A DNA stretch of 64,000 nt from Micrococcaceae bacterium RIT 802 (GTDB taxonomy: Bacteria; Actinomycetota; Actinomycetes; Actinomycetales; Micrococcaceae), in NCBI GenBank assembly GCA_016892645.1, contig JAFEMX010000005.1:147548-211547 (forward strand). The letters are read 5' to 3'. The translations under genes and the position numbers were made by a program. The notes beneath the pieces were generated by a model. The model was not told where the DNA came from. It did not search any database and was given only the letters and a program-made list of their open reading frames with translations. Positions 35,340 through 44,018 of this stretch are shown here, in pieces (the first letter of the stretch is position 1; each line of letters begins with the position of its first letter).

Positions 35340-36128
35340 ATGCCCCATAGGCCACCGGTTCCGGTGACGGGACGACTGGATGACGCCTCACCGCTCAAGA
35401 AGCACCTGCAACTCAAGGCGATCCTGCGCCACCATGCCACCGAGGTCTGCGATCCGGGCCGGCCCATACCGTCCGAGCGGGAACTCACCCAGCAATTTGG
35501 CGTCGCCAGGATGACCGTCAGGAACGCCATCGACGCCCTGGTCGATGACGGCGTTCTCGAGCGCATTGTCGGGGTCGGGACCTTTGCCGCCTTTCCCAAG
35601 GTCGACCTGCAGGTCAAGCTCACCTCGTACAGCGAGGAAATGGAACGCCGCGGCATGGTCCCCACGGGGCGGGTCCTGCGCTTCGACGAGATTCCCGCCT
35701 CCGGTCAATTGGCCCGCGAGATGGAGCTCGACGACGGGACTCCAGTGGTGCGCCTGCGCCGCCTGCTCCTGGCCGACGGACTACCCATGAACCTCGACGA
35801 GAACTACCTGCCCTCGCACCGGGTCCCGGGCTTCCTCGACGATTCCGCGCCGCGCCAGCTCTACGCCTCCCTGAACGAACGCTATGGGCTGGTCATGCAG
35901 TGGGGGGAGGACCAGGTGGAGGCGACGGCCGCGACGCCGCAGGACGCGAAACACCTGGGTGTCGATGTCGGCACCCCGCTCTTGAAGATCCAACGCCACG
36001 CCTACGTCAAGCGGGAATTGGTCGACTATTCCGTATCCCTCTACCGGGCGGACCGCTACAAACTGTTCGTGCCCCTGCAGCGCCCTGGAACGCGTCAGCG
36101 GCACTCGTACGAGGCCGACGGCATTTAG
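35340..36128 (+). CDS. GntR/HutC-family regulator with UTRA domain
   Basis: A 262-residue transcription factor. The N-terminal winged helix reads IPSERELTQQFGVARMTVRNAIDALVDDGVLERIVGVGTF (about residues 44-83), and the C-terminal UTRA ligand-binding domain includes VRLRRLLLADGLPMNLDENYLP and VDYSVSLYRADRYKLFVPL near the end. HutC-type regulators bind small molecules such as sugar phosphates or amino sugars. No transport or catabolic gene is adjacent to name the ligand. It lies between the two convergent respiratory operons, so control of respiration is conceivable but unsupported. Confidence 0.88.
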   Translation: MPHRPPVPVTGRLDDASPLKKHLQLKAILRHHATEVCDPGRPIPSERELTQQFGVARMTVRNAIDALVDDGVLERIVGVGTFAAFPKVDLQVKLTSYSEEMERRGMVPTGRVLRFDEIPASGQLAREMELDDGTPVVRLRRLLLADGLPMNLDENYLPSHRVPGFLDDSAPRQLYASLNERYGLVMQWGEDQVEATAATPQDAKHLGVDVGTPLLKIQRHAYVKRELVDYSVSLYRADRYKLFVPLQRPGTRQRHSYEADGI

Positions 36129-36274
36129 GAAGTACAGAGGGCATCGACGGGCCGCCCAGGGGGTGCCGGGGCGGCACGGAGGCACCTGACGTCCGATTGG
36201 ACGGAATCGCCGTCCGCGCCGGGGACACCGCCGGTGACAGGGCAAGCCCGGCGAAGCTGCTGGATGTATTGCAA

Positions 36275-36303
36275 AGGGACCCCGATCTACGATCGGGGTC
36301 CCT
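36275..36303. terminator. Bidirectional terminator between GntR and qcrB
   Basis: Perfect 13-base arms (36275-36287 and 36291-36303) with a three-base loop lie between convergent genes. Confidence 0.8.
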
Positions 36304-36321
36304 GGTGCGTGCAGTCCACGG

Positions 36322-37989
36322 CTAGCGCTCGATGGAGGCATTCTCCGACGAGGCTTCGATGGCCGGTGCATGGTGGCCGTGGGCGGCCTCCAGCTCGGCC
36401 GGAGTCACCGGTGCGACCCGGTCCTCGAAGAAGAACTTCGAGATTGCTCCGCGTGCCTTCTCGGAGCGGGTCACGTGGCCGACGCGGTCGGCCTCGGGCG
36501 GAAGCACCTCGTGGGACTCGAAGGAGACCAGCTTGTAGAGCTTGTACTCGTCGAGCGCGACATGCTGCTCGCTGAAGCCACCCTCCGGCGACATCTCGAT
36601 GACGCCGGCTTCCCGGCCGTGAAGCACGATCTCGCGGTCCTTGCGCTGCAGCGACAAGGCGATGCGGCGGGCGACGATGAAGCCGAGGATCGGCCCCAGG
36701 AAGAACAACGCGCGCAGCCAGTACGTGACGTCGTTCAGCGAGACGTGGAAGTGCGTCGCGATGAGGTCGGAAGATGCTGCGCACCACATCACGCAGTACC
36801 AGATCACACCGGCCACGCCGACTCCCGTGCGGAAGGGGGCGTTGCGGGGACGGTCAAGCAGGTGGTGCTCGCGGTTGTCCTTGGTGATCCACCGTTCGAT
36901 CCACGGCCACGCGAACATGGCACCGATGAGGATCGCGGCCGGCACCATGGGCAGCAGGACGTTCAGGATGAGGTTGTTGTCACCCCACGGGAAGGGGATG
37001 ATCCACTCGAAGCTGAAGTTGCCCAACACGCCCGGCATCAGACGCAGCGCGCCATCGACCCAACCGATGTACCAGTCGGGCTGGGTGCCGGCGGAGACGG
37101 GGGAGGGGTCGTAGGGGCCGTAGTTCCAGATCGGGTTGATCGTGAAGAAGCCCGAGATGGCGGCAACGATGCCGAAGACAATGAAGAAGAATCCGCCGGC
37201 CTTCGCCGCGTACACCGGACCCACGGGGAAACCGACGACATTGTCGTTCGTGCGTCCCGGTCCGCGGTACTGGGTGTGCTTGTGCACGACCACCATGAAC
37301 AAGTGGATGCCGATCATCAGCAGGATCATCGCCGGCACCAGCATGATGTGCAGCATGTACAGGCGGCCGACGATCGCGGTGCCCGGGAACTCACCTCCGA
37401 ACAGGAATGCGGAGATGAACGTGCCAACCACTGGAATCGCCTTGATGACGCCGTCGATGATGCGCAGGCCGTTGCCGGAGAGCAGGTCATCGGGGAGGGA
37501 GTATCCGGTGAACCCGGCAGCCATGGCCAATACGAGCAGCGTGCCGCCGACGACCCAGTTCAGCTCACGCGGACGGCGGAACGCGCCGGTGAAGAAGACG
37601 CGCAGCATGTGCACGGAGACAGCGGCAACGAACAGCAGCGCCGACCAGTGGTGCACCTGTCGCATGAACAGGCCGCCGCGGACATCGAAGGAGATGTCCA
37701 TCGTCGAGGCCATGGCCACCGACATCTGGACGCCCTTGAGCGGGTTGTAGCTGCCATTGTAGGTGGTGTGCGCCATCGAGGGATCAAAGAAGAACGTCAG
37801 GAATGTTCCGGAGATCAACAGGATGACGAAGGTGTACAGGGCCACCTCGCCGAACATGAACGACCAGTGGTCCGGGAAGATCTTGCGCCCGAACTCCTTG
37901 ACGATCTGGGAGGCGCCGACACGGGTGTCGACGAAGTCGGCAATGCGTCCGGTCGAGGTCTTGGGACGGTACTCGGTAGTTGAGGACAT
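36322..37989 (-). CDS. qcrB: Cytochrome bc1 complex cytochrome b subunit
   Basis: QcrB holds the two b-type hemes and oxidises menaquinol in the bc1 complex. The 555-residue protein has the N-terminal heme-binding helices (VHHWSALLFVAAVSVHMLRVFFTGAFRRPRELNWV and AMILLMIGIHLFMVVVHKHTQ), the Qo-site region, further C-terminal helices and a soluble tail of about 120 residues characteristic of actinobacteria. It is the last gene of ctaE-qcrC-qcrA-qcrB and starts two bases after qcrA. This subunit is the target of bc1 inhibitors in mycobacteria (family knowledge). Confidence 0.96.
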   Translation of the reverse strand: MSSTTEYRPKTSTGRIADFVDTRVGASQIVKEFGRKIFPDHWSFMFGEVALYTFVILLISGTFLTFFFDPSMAHTTYNGSYNPLKGVQMSVAMASTMDISFDVRGGLFMRQVHHWSALLFVAAVSVHMLRVFFTGAFRRPRELNWVVGGTLLVLAMAAGFTGYSLPDDLLSGNGLRIIDGVIKAIPVVGTFISAFLFGGEFPGTAIVGRLYMLHIMLVPAMILLMIGIHLFMVVVHKHTQYRGPGRTNDNVVGFPVGPVYAAKAGGFFFIVFGIVAAISGFFTINPIWNYGPYDPSPVSAGTQPDWYIGWVDGALRLMPGVLGNFSFEWIIPFPWGDNNLILNVLLPMVPAAILIGAMFAWPWIERWITKDNREHHLLDRPRNAPFRTGVGVAGVIWYCVMWCAASSDLIATHFHVSLNDVTYWLRALFFLGPILGFIVARRIALSLQRKDREIVLHGREAGVIEMSPEGGFSEQHVALDEYKLYKLVSFESHEVLPPEADRVGHVTRSEKARGAISKFFFEDRVAPVTPAELEAAHGHHAPAIEASSENASIER

Positions 37990-37991
37990 GA

Positions 37992-39035
37992 TTAGCCACG
38001 CTCCCAGTAGCTCGGGCCGACGGGCTCGTGGAAGTCACTCTGGGCGACCAGGTAGCCCTCCGAATCGACCGTGATCGGAAGTTGCGGAAGTGCGTGACCG
38101 GCCGGTCCGAAGATGACCTTGCATTCCTGCGTGAGGTCGAAGGTGGATTGGTGGCACGGGCACAGCAGGTGGTGTGTCTGCTGCTCGTACAAGGCGACGG
38201 GGCAGCCGACGTGGGTGCAGATCTTCGAGTAAGCGACGATGCCGTCGTGGTGCCAGGTCTGGCGTTCGGGGGAGATGTGCATCTTCTCCGGGTCCAGGCG
38301 CATGAGCAGCACGACTGCCTTGGCCTTTTCGTTCAGCGGGTCTTCCATTTCGTTCAGCCCGTCTGGGATGACGTGGAATGCCGAGCCGATCTGCACGTCC
38401 GATGCCTTGATCGGTGTGCCGGAGGGATCACGAACGAGCTTGATGCCCTTGTCCCACATGGTGTGTCGCAGGCGGTCGACGATCTGGCCCGCGCTGGCGC
38501 CGGTGCGATCGAGGTCACGGAACATGAAGATCGCGGGGATCGGGGCCAATGCCACGGCGGCGATCAGCGAGTTGCGGATCAGCGGACGGCGCTTGATGCC
38601 CGTCTCCTCGATGATGTCGCCCAGCATCGTCTCCGCGACCTGGCGGTCTTCCTCGGTACGGACCTCGTGGCGCATCTCGGTGATCTCGTGGTCCGGCATC
38701 AGGGTCTTGGCCCAGTGCACGATGCCCACGCCGATGCCGAGCATCGCAAAGGCGGTGCCGATGCCCAGCAGGGTGTTCTGCAAGCGGATCTCGCCGATGG
38801 ATTCCGCGTGCCCGACGACGAAGTAGGCCACGAAGAACAGCAGTGTTCCCAAAACGGAGAGCACGAACAGCAGCGTTACCTGGCGTTCGGCTCGTTTTGC
38901 GGCGCGGGGGTCAACGTCAGCGAGGCGTGGCCGGTGCGGCGGCAGGCCCGGGTCCTGGAACGTGTCCATGGAACCCTGACCGGCCTTAGCAACGGTGCCC
39001 GGATCGTTCGGACTGCCGTGACTATGGTCGCCCAT
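37992..39035 (-). CDS. qcrA: Cytochrome bc1 complex Rieske iron-sulfur subunit
   Basis: The Rieske subunit carries electrons from menaquinol towards cytochrome c. The 347-residue protein is the long actinobacterial form, with three N-terminal membrane helices (about residues 50-75, 90-110 and 155-175) and a Rieske domain with both cluster-binding boxes, CTHVGC (about 273-278) and CPCHQSTFD. I start at the ATG at 39035 (MGDHSHGSPNDP), preceded by GAGAGAG. An ATG four codons earlier cannot be excluded. It lies between qcrC and qcrB. Confidence 0.93.
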   Translation of the reverse strand: MGDHSHGSPNDPGTVAKAGQGSMDTFQDPGLPPHRPRLADVDPRAAKRAERQVTLLFVLSVLGTLLFFVAYFVVGHAESIGEIRLQNTLLGIGTAFAMLGIGVGIVHWAKTLMPDHEITEMRHEVRTEEDRQVAETMLGDIIEETGIKRRPLIRNSLIAAVALAPIPAIFMFRDLDRTGASAGQIVDRLRHTMWDKGIKLVRDPSGTPIKASDVQIGSAFHVIPDGLNEMEDPLNEKAKAVVLLMRLDPEKMHISPERQTWHHDGIVAYSKICTHVGCPVALYEQQTHHLLCPCHQSTFDLTQECKVIFGPAGHALPQLPITVDSEGYLVAQSDFHEPVGPSYWERG

Positions 39036-39108
39036 GTTCTCTCTCATCCTTTTTCTCAAATTCCTTGGTACGAAGTGTGGTGTGCGGGCCGAGGCCCGCT
39101 GCGCCGGA

Positions 39109-39897
39109 TCAGGAAGGCCGCGAGGTCAGCCAGATCGTGAAGGCGATGACGATGCCGAGACCGGCGGTCCAGATGAGCAGGCCCTCGGAAACCGGTCCGA
39201 GCGAACCGAGCTGGGCACCACCGGGGGAGCCCTGTGCTTCGATTTCCTTCAGGAACGTGATGACGTCGCGCTTCTCGTCGGGGGTGATGTTCGAGTCGTT
39301 GAAGACGGGCATGTTCTGCGGTCCCGTGGCCATGGCCTCGTAGATGTGCTTCTCGCTGACACCGGCCAGCGACGGAGCGAACTTGCCGCGCGTCAGGGCG
39401 CCACCGGCAGCGGCGGCGTTGTGGCACATGGCGCAGTTGACGCGGAAGATCTCCCCGCCAGCGGCCGAGTTCCCCTTGGAGGTGTCCAGCAACTCCTCGT
39501 CCGGCACTGCGGGACCGGCGCCCAGGGAGGCAACGTAGGCTGCGAGCTGCTTGGTCTCCTCGTCGGTGAACTGCTTGGGCTTTTCCTGGGCCTGCGGGCC
39601 ATTCATCTGCATCGGCATGCGGCCCGTGCCAACCTGGAAGTCGACGGCTGCGGCGCCGACGCCGACAAGCGAAGGGCCACTCGGGCTGCCTTCGGCGTTC
39701 ATGCCGTGGCAGGTGGCGCAGTTGGCCACGAAGAGCTTGTTGCCTTCATTGACGTCGCTGGCGCTGTACGTCGTCGCAGCCTGGGCCTCGTTGACGCTGC
39801 TTGCCGCGGCATACAGGCCGCCCGTGATGAGCAGACCCATCAACAACAGCGCTACGGCGGCGAGCGGATGGCGGCGCCTTTGCGAAAGAGCCTTCAC
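39109..39897 (-). CDS. qcrC: Cytochrome bc1 complex diheme cytochrome c subunit
   Basis: QcrC replaces a soluble cytochrome c by bridging bc1 to the aa3 oxidase. The protein of about 262 residues has an N-terminal signal/anchor helix, two cytochrome c domains each with CxxCH (CATCHGM and CAMCHNA), their Met ligands further on, and a C-terminal membrane helix (WTAGLGIVIAFTIWLTSR). GTG 39897 (MKALSQRRRHP) has GAGG upstream. A GTG five codons earlier is the alternative. With ctaE upstream and qcrA/B downstream this encodes the bc1-aa3 supercomplex. Confidence 0.95.
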   Translation of the reverse strand: MKALSQRRRHPLAAVALLLMGLLITGGLYAAASSVNEAQAATTYSASDVNEGNKLFVANCATCHGMNAEGSPSGPSLVGVGAAAVDFQVGTGRMPMQMNGPQAQEKPKQFTDEETKQLAAYVASLGAGPAVPDEELLDTSKGNSAAGGEIFRVNCAMCHNAAAAGGALTRGKFAPSLAGVSEKHIYEAMATGPQNMPVFNDSNITPDEKRDVITFLKEIEAQGSPGGAQLGSLGPVSEGLLIWTAGLGIVIAFTIWLTSRPS

Positions 39898-39955
39898 TTG
39901 CTGGTTCCTCACTTGGTTTGGTTGGTGGTGCTTGGTGTGGCCCGGGAGCCCCTGG

Positions 39956-40594
39956 CTACTTCAGGAAGTAAATGATCGCGAACAGGGCGATCCACACGAC
40001 GTCGACGAAGTGCCAGTAGTAGGACACGACGATCGCGGAGGTTGCTTCGAAGTGGCCGAACTTCTTGGCCACGAAGGCACGTCCGATGATCAGCACGAAG
40101 GCGACGAGACCGCCGGCAACGTGCAGACCGTGGAAGCCCGTGGTGATGTAGAAGGCCGATCCATAGGGATTCGAGCTCAACGAGACGCCGTGGTGGACGA
40201 GTTCGGTGTATTCGTACGCCTGGACGGAAACGAAGATCGCCCCGAGGATGAACGTGACGATGAACCACTCGACCATTCCCCACTTGCGGAAGTTCAGCAG
40301 GCCACCGAGGCGGCGCGGCTGAAGGTCCTCAGCGCGGAAGACCCCGAGCTGGCAAGAGAAGGAACTGGAAACCAGGATGATCGTGTTGACGAGTGCGAAC
40401 GGGACGTTCAACTTAGCTGTCTCGTTCGCCCACAACTCCGGCGAGGCCGCGCGAAGTGTGAAATACATGGCGAAAAGCGCGGCGAAGAACATCAGCTCGC
40501 TGGAAAGCCAGACGACGGTTCCGACCGACACCATGTTGGGACGGTTAGGCGCAGGGTGCGCCTGGGCATTGAGGGCATGAGTCGCAGTTGTCAC
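39956..40594 (-). CDS. ctaE: Cytochrome c oxidase subunit III
   Basis: Subunit III stabilises the aa3 oxidase core. The 212-residue protein is the short five-helix form usual in actinobacteria, with [25 protein letters not shown] near residue 25, the family signature around [19 protein letters not shown], and a C-terminal [13 protein letters not shown] chose GTG 40594 ([11 protein letters not shown]); the longer frame to 40636 adds residues with no similarity. It leads the ctaE-qcrCAB operon and is divergent from trpD. Confidence 0.95.
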   Translation of the reverse strand: MTTATHALNAQAHPAPNRPNMVSVGTVVWLSSELMFFAALFAMYFTLRAASPELWANETAKLNVPFALVNTIILVSSSFSCQLGVFRAEDLQPRRLGGLLNFRKWGMVEWFIVTFILGAIFVSVQAYEYTELVHHGVSLSSNPYGSAFYITTGFHGLHVAGGLVAFVLIIGRAFVAKKFGHFEATSAIVVSYYWHFVDVVWIALFAIIYFLK

Positions 40595-40741
40595 AGAGCC
40601 ATTATGTCTATAAAAGTGCCGCTTACACCAATGCATCCACGCCCGAGTCGCCCGTTTTTGCGCCGGTCAGGCCCAAGTTCCGCGGAATATCAAGGGAGAA
40701 ACAATTCCGCACTTTCTACAAAACGTAGATAACCTTGTTGC

Positions 40742-41803
40742 GTGTCAACGATTTCTTCGCAGTCCAAGTTCCCCAACTGGCCAACTATCCTCACCTCGCT
40801 CATCCGCGGGGAGGACCTTTCGACGGCGGATGCCGCCTGGGCGATGAGCGAGATCATGGGTGGAAACGCCTCCGACGTGCACATCGCGGGCTTCCTGGTC
40901 GCGCTGCGTTCTAAGGGGGAGTCAGTGGCGGAGCTGACCGGGCTGGTCGAGGCGATGATCGCCAGCGCGCGGCCGCTGGATCTTCCGGGCGAAAAGCTCG
41001 ACATCGTCGGAACGGGCGGGGATCGCCACAATACGGTCAACATCTCCACCATGTCCTCCCTGGTGTGCGCGGGCGCGGGTGCCCGTTTGGTTAAACACGG
41101 CAACCGGGCGGCGTCCTCCTCCTCGGGATCCGCTGATGTGCTCGAGGCCCTCGGGGTCCGCTTGAACGCCCCGGCGGAGCGCTTGGGGCCGATTCTCGAA
41201 GAGGCCGGCATCACCTTCTGCTATGCACAGATGTTCCACCCGTCCATGCGCTACGCCGCGGCCGTCCGCTCGGGTCTGGCGGTGGCGACGGCCTTCAACT
41301 TCATGGGACCGCTGACCAATCCGTCCCTCCCGACGGCGTCGGCCATCGGTTGCGCCGATGAACGCATGGCCCCGCTCATGGCCGGGGTCCTCGCGGCGCG
41401 CGGATCCCGCGCATTGGTCTTCCGCGGGGACGACGGCCTCGACGAGCTGACCACCACCACGACGAACCACGTGTGGGAGGTGCGCGACGGCGCCGTGAAC
41501 GCCTCGATGTTCGACGCCGGCGATCTGGGCGTGGGCCGGGCGACCCTGCAGGACCTGCGAGGCGGCGACGCCCGGCACAATGCCGCCGTCGTGCACGAGG
41601 TCCTCGCAGGTACGCGTGGTCCGGTCCGTGACGCCGTCGTGCTCAATGCAGCGGCGGGACTCGTGGCCTTCGACCTCTCGGCCGATGGAACCCTGAGGGA
41701 TCGGCTGGAGGCTGCCGCGCGCCGGGCCGAGGAGTCCATCGACTCCGGGGCCGCGCGGGATGCGCTCCAGCGATGGATCGATGCGACGAACGTGGGGGAG
41801 TAG
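40742..41803 (+). CDS. trpD: Anthranilate phosphoribosyltransferase
   Basis: TrpD joins anthranilate to PRPP in tryptophan synthesis. The 353-residue protein has the PRPP-binding [23 protein letters not shown] segment (about residues 83-105), [21 protein letters not shown], and [10 protein letters not shown]. It starts at GTG 40742; TAGATA (40726-40731) upstream may be its -10 box. It stands alone, away from the other trp genes, which is common for this enzyme in Micrococcaceae. No Trp-codon leader is visible. Confidence 0.95.
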   Translation: MSTISSQSKFPNWPTILTSLIRGEDLSTADAAWAMSEIMGGNASDVHIAGFLVALRSKGESVAELTGLVEAMIASARPLDLPGEKLDIVGTGGDRHNTVNISTMSSLVCAGAGARLVKHGNRAASSSSGSADVLEALGVRLNAPAERLGPILEEAGITFCYAQMFHPSMRYAAAVRSGLAVATAFNFMGPLTNPSLPTASAIGCADERMAPLMAGVLAARGSRALVFRGDDGLDELTTTTTNHVWEVRDGAVNASMFDAGDLGVGRATLQDLRGGDARHNAAVVHEVLAGTRGPVRDAVVLNAAAGLVAFDLSADGTLRDRLEAAARRAEESIDSGAARDALQRWIDATNVGE

Positions 41804-41840
41804 ACCTCACTCGCCGGCGGGTGGAAGTCCCCCGCAAGAG

Positions 41841-41896
41841 CAGGGGCCGTTGGCTGCCAACACGAGATACCCGGTGCTGGCGGCCGACGGCCCCTG
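41841..41896. terminator. Bidirectional terminator between trpD and the AsnC-type gene
   Basis: Imperfect 19-base arms (about 41841-41859 and 41878-41896) form a long hairpin between convergent genes. Confidence 0.65.
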
Positions 41897-41937
41897 TTCG
41901 TCCCGCCGGCGTTCCGTCGGGACGGTACCTCGGTCGG

Positions 41938-42216
41938 CTACTCGAGCCCGAGGGAGAACGCTGCGTCCAGGTCGTGCTGGGAATACGAGCGGAAGGCGAT
42001 GTGCGTTGTCGTTTCGACGACACCCTCGACCTTGGATAGGCGGTTGGCGATGGCCTCGGCCAGATCTTCATGGTTGCGGACCCGGGCCACGGCGATGAGG
42101 TCCCAGTCGCCTGCGACCGAATACACTTCGCTGATCCCATCCAGCTCGGAGATCTTCTGCGCGCATTCGGGGATGCTGTCGGCAACTGTCTGGATCATTA
42201 CAAACGCGGTGATCAT
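41938..42216 (-). CDS. Stand-alone Lrp/AsnC effector-binding domain protein
   Basis: A 92-residue protein consisting only of the dimeric alpha-beta barrel (RAM/AsnC C-terminal) domain: MITAFVMIQTVADSIPECAQKISELDGISEVYSVAGDWDLIAVARVRNHEDLA-like sequence, ending SYSQHDLDAAFSLGLE. The usual N-terminal helix-turn-helix is missing. Such proteins bind amino acids and can pair with full-length Lrp proteins (family knowledge). GGAGG lies upstream of the ATG at 42216. Being convergent with trpD suggests, but does not show, an amino-acid link. Confidence 0.88.
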   Translation of the reverse strand: MITAFVMIQTVADSIPECAQKISELDGISEVYSVAGDWDLIAVARVRNHEDLAEAIANRLSKVEGVVETTTHIAFRSYSQHDLDAAFSLGLE

Positions 42217-42275
42217 CACGTGTTCCTCCACCTTCTGGCACCGGGATCATCCGGCCTTTGACTCGTGGTACGAGC

Positions 42276-42665
42276 CTAGTTCACCGTGTCGCCGACGCGC
42301 ACTTTGCGACGTCCGATCATCATGCCGACCAGCCGTCGCCCCAGCAGCAGTACGCCCAGGACAATCGTGGCGACGATGATGAACGGTACGGCCGCCGTCG
42401 CGCCAAACACGACCCGGAGGATCAACCCCAGGGCCACCGTGCCGATCCAGAGGACCACGCCGTGCGGCCAGAGCCGGTTAGGCTCCCGCCACACCACGGT
42501 GACGCAGGAGAACACGACCAAGGCGATGAGGAAGGGCGCCGCCGTCCCGAAGATCCCGGCGGCGTCGAGTCCTTCGGCATGGGAACGGCGTCCGAGTGCC
42601 GCGAAGAGGACCACCAGGACCGCGTCGATGACCAATGGAGGCACCCAGGATTTCAGCTTCAACAT
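42276..42665 (-). CDS. DUF3054 membrane protein
   Basis: A 129-residue protein with four hydrophobic helices matching the DUF3054 pattern (IDAVLVVLFAALGRRSHAEGLD near residues 13-34, then WPHGVVLWIGTVALGLILR). Its function is unknown. TACGCT lies seven bases before the ATG at 42665 on the minus strand, so the message may be leaderless. Confidence 0.82.
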   Translation of the reverse strand: MLKLKSWVPPLVIDAVLVVLFAALGRRSHAEGLDAAGIFGTAAPFLIALVVFSCVTVVWREPNRLWPHGVVLWIGTVALGLILRVVFGATAAVPFIIVATIVLGVLLLGRRLVGMMIGRRKVRVGDTVN

Positions 42666-42823
42666 GGCATCGAGCGTACCGGTCCGGGAACGGCGGCAGC
42701 ATCCCCGGCAGGGCGGGCGGAGCCACCGATTTCCACCCGATTCACTGTTGTTCAATCAATACACTGATATACACTTAACTCACAGCGATTCACCGGCACC
42801 CATCCGCCATCAGGGAGACAAGC

Positions 42824-43912
42824 ATGGACAATCCGTTTCGTCCCACCGCCGGGGCAGAGCCACCGCAGCTGATCGGCCGCACGGGAATACTTGACGAATT
42901 CATCTACGGCCTGCGCATCCGCCACGGCGCGCCGGGATTGCTGTCGATCTTCACGGGGGCACGGGGCATCGGCAAGACGGTCATGCTCGGCGAAGCGGAG
43001 GACGAGGCGCGCATCCGCGGCTGGGCCGTGGTCTCGGAGACGGCCACCCGCGGCTTCCTCGGCCGGATCGGCGAGGCGATGCGCCACCATAACGAGGAAC
43101 TGGGGGAGGGGCCTCCGGGCCGACGGATCACCGGGGTGCGGGTCGCCGGCTTCTCGGTCACCACCGAGCTCCCGCCCGAGCAGCAGGCCACCTGGCGGGA
43201 CCTGGGGGCGGAGCTGCTGCGGCGTCTCGACGAGCAGGGGACCGGGCTGCTGATCACCCTGGACGAAATCCATGGCGCGGACCGCGACGAGTTGGCGCAA
43301 CTCGCAGCCTCGGTGCAGCACTTCATCCGCGACGGGCTGCCCATCGCCCTGGTCTTCGCCGGTTTGCCGGCCGCCGTATCCGATCTGCTCAACGAAGGAG
43401 TGGCCACCTTCCTGCGCCGCGCCGATCGCATCGACCTGCACGCCGCCGCCATCGACGATGTCGCGGATTCGTTCGAGGACACGTTCGCCGCGTTGGACCA
43501 CCCGTTGCCGACGGAGTTCGTCCGCCGCGCCGCCGAGGCCACCGGCGGATATCCGTTCCTGATCCAGCTCATCGGCTACCACCTGTGGCAGCTGGCGGAA
43601 GCCACGGACCAGGAACTGGGCTCCGAGGACGTGGACCTGGCGATCGACGCGGCGCGTCGTCGCAACACCAAGGTGGTCATCGGGGCAGCGCTGGCCACCA
43701 TCTCGCACAAGGACATGGAATTCCTGCATGCCATGGCCCTCGACGAGGGCCCCTCCTCGACCGGCGACATCGGCGAGAGGCTGGGCAACCGCCCCAACAC
43801 CATCGGCAATTACCGGGCACGGCTGATCGATGCGGGCCTGATCCAGCCGGCGGGCCACGGGATCGTCGAATTCGCCATTCCGGGACTGCGCGAACACCTG
43901 CTCACGCGCTGA
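42824..43912 (+). CDS. AAA ATPase, Orc1/Cdc6-like, with winged-helix C-terminus
   Basis: A 362-residue ATPase of the AAA/STAND-like ATP-binding group. Walker A is GARGIGKT (about residues 46-53) and Walker B LLITLDEIH near residues 144-152. The lid part reads EATGGYPFLIQLIGYHLWQLA, and the last 80 residues look like a winged helix (DIGERLGNRPNTIGNYRARLIDAGLI). The ATG at 42824 has GGGAGA upstream. It stands alone between the DUF3054 and FabF-like genes. It is not a replication initiator by context. A stress or mobile-element-associated role is possible but unproven. Confidence 0.8.
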   Translation: MDNPFRPTAGAEPPQLIGRTGILDEFIYGLRIRHGAPGLLSIFTGARGIGKTVMLGEAEDEARIRGWAVVSETATRGFLGRIGEAMRHHNEELGEGPPGRRITGVRVAGFSVTTELPPEQQATWRDLGAELLRRLDEQGTGLLITLDEIHGADRDELAQLAASVQHFIRDGLPIALVFAGLPAAVSDLLNEGVATFLRRADRIDLHAAAIDDVADSFEDTFAALDHPLPTEFVRRAAEATGGYPFLIQLIGYHLWQLAEATDQELGSEDVDLAIDAARRRNTKVVIGAALATISHKDMEFLHAMALDEGPSSTGDIGERLGNRPNTIGNYRARLIDAGLIQPAGHGIVEFAIPGLREHLLTR

Positions 43913-44018
43913 GATCCCACCGGGCGACGGCCGGTTTGTGGGACCGGCACAAACGGCGCGCCCAAATCCTGAACGCCGGTCTCCCGTGAACGGGAGGGGA
44001 AACGGCGAGACTGGGTAC

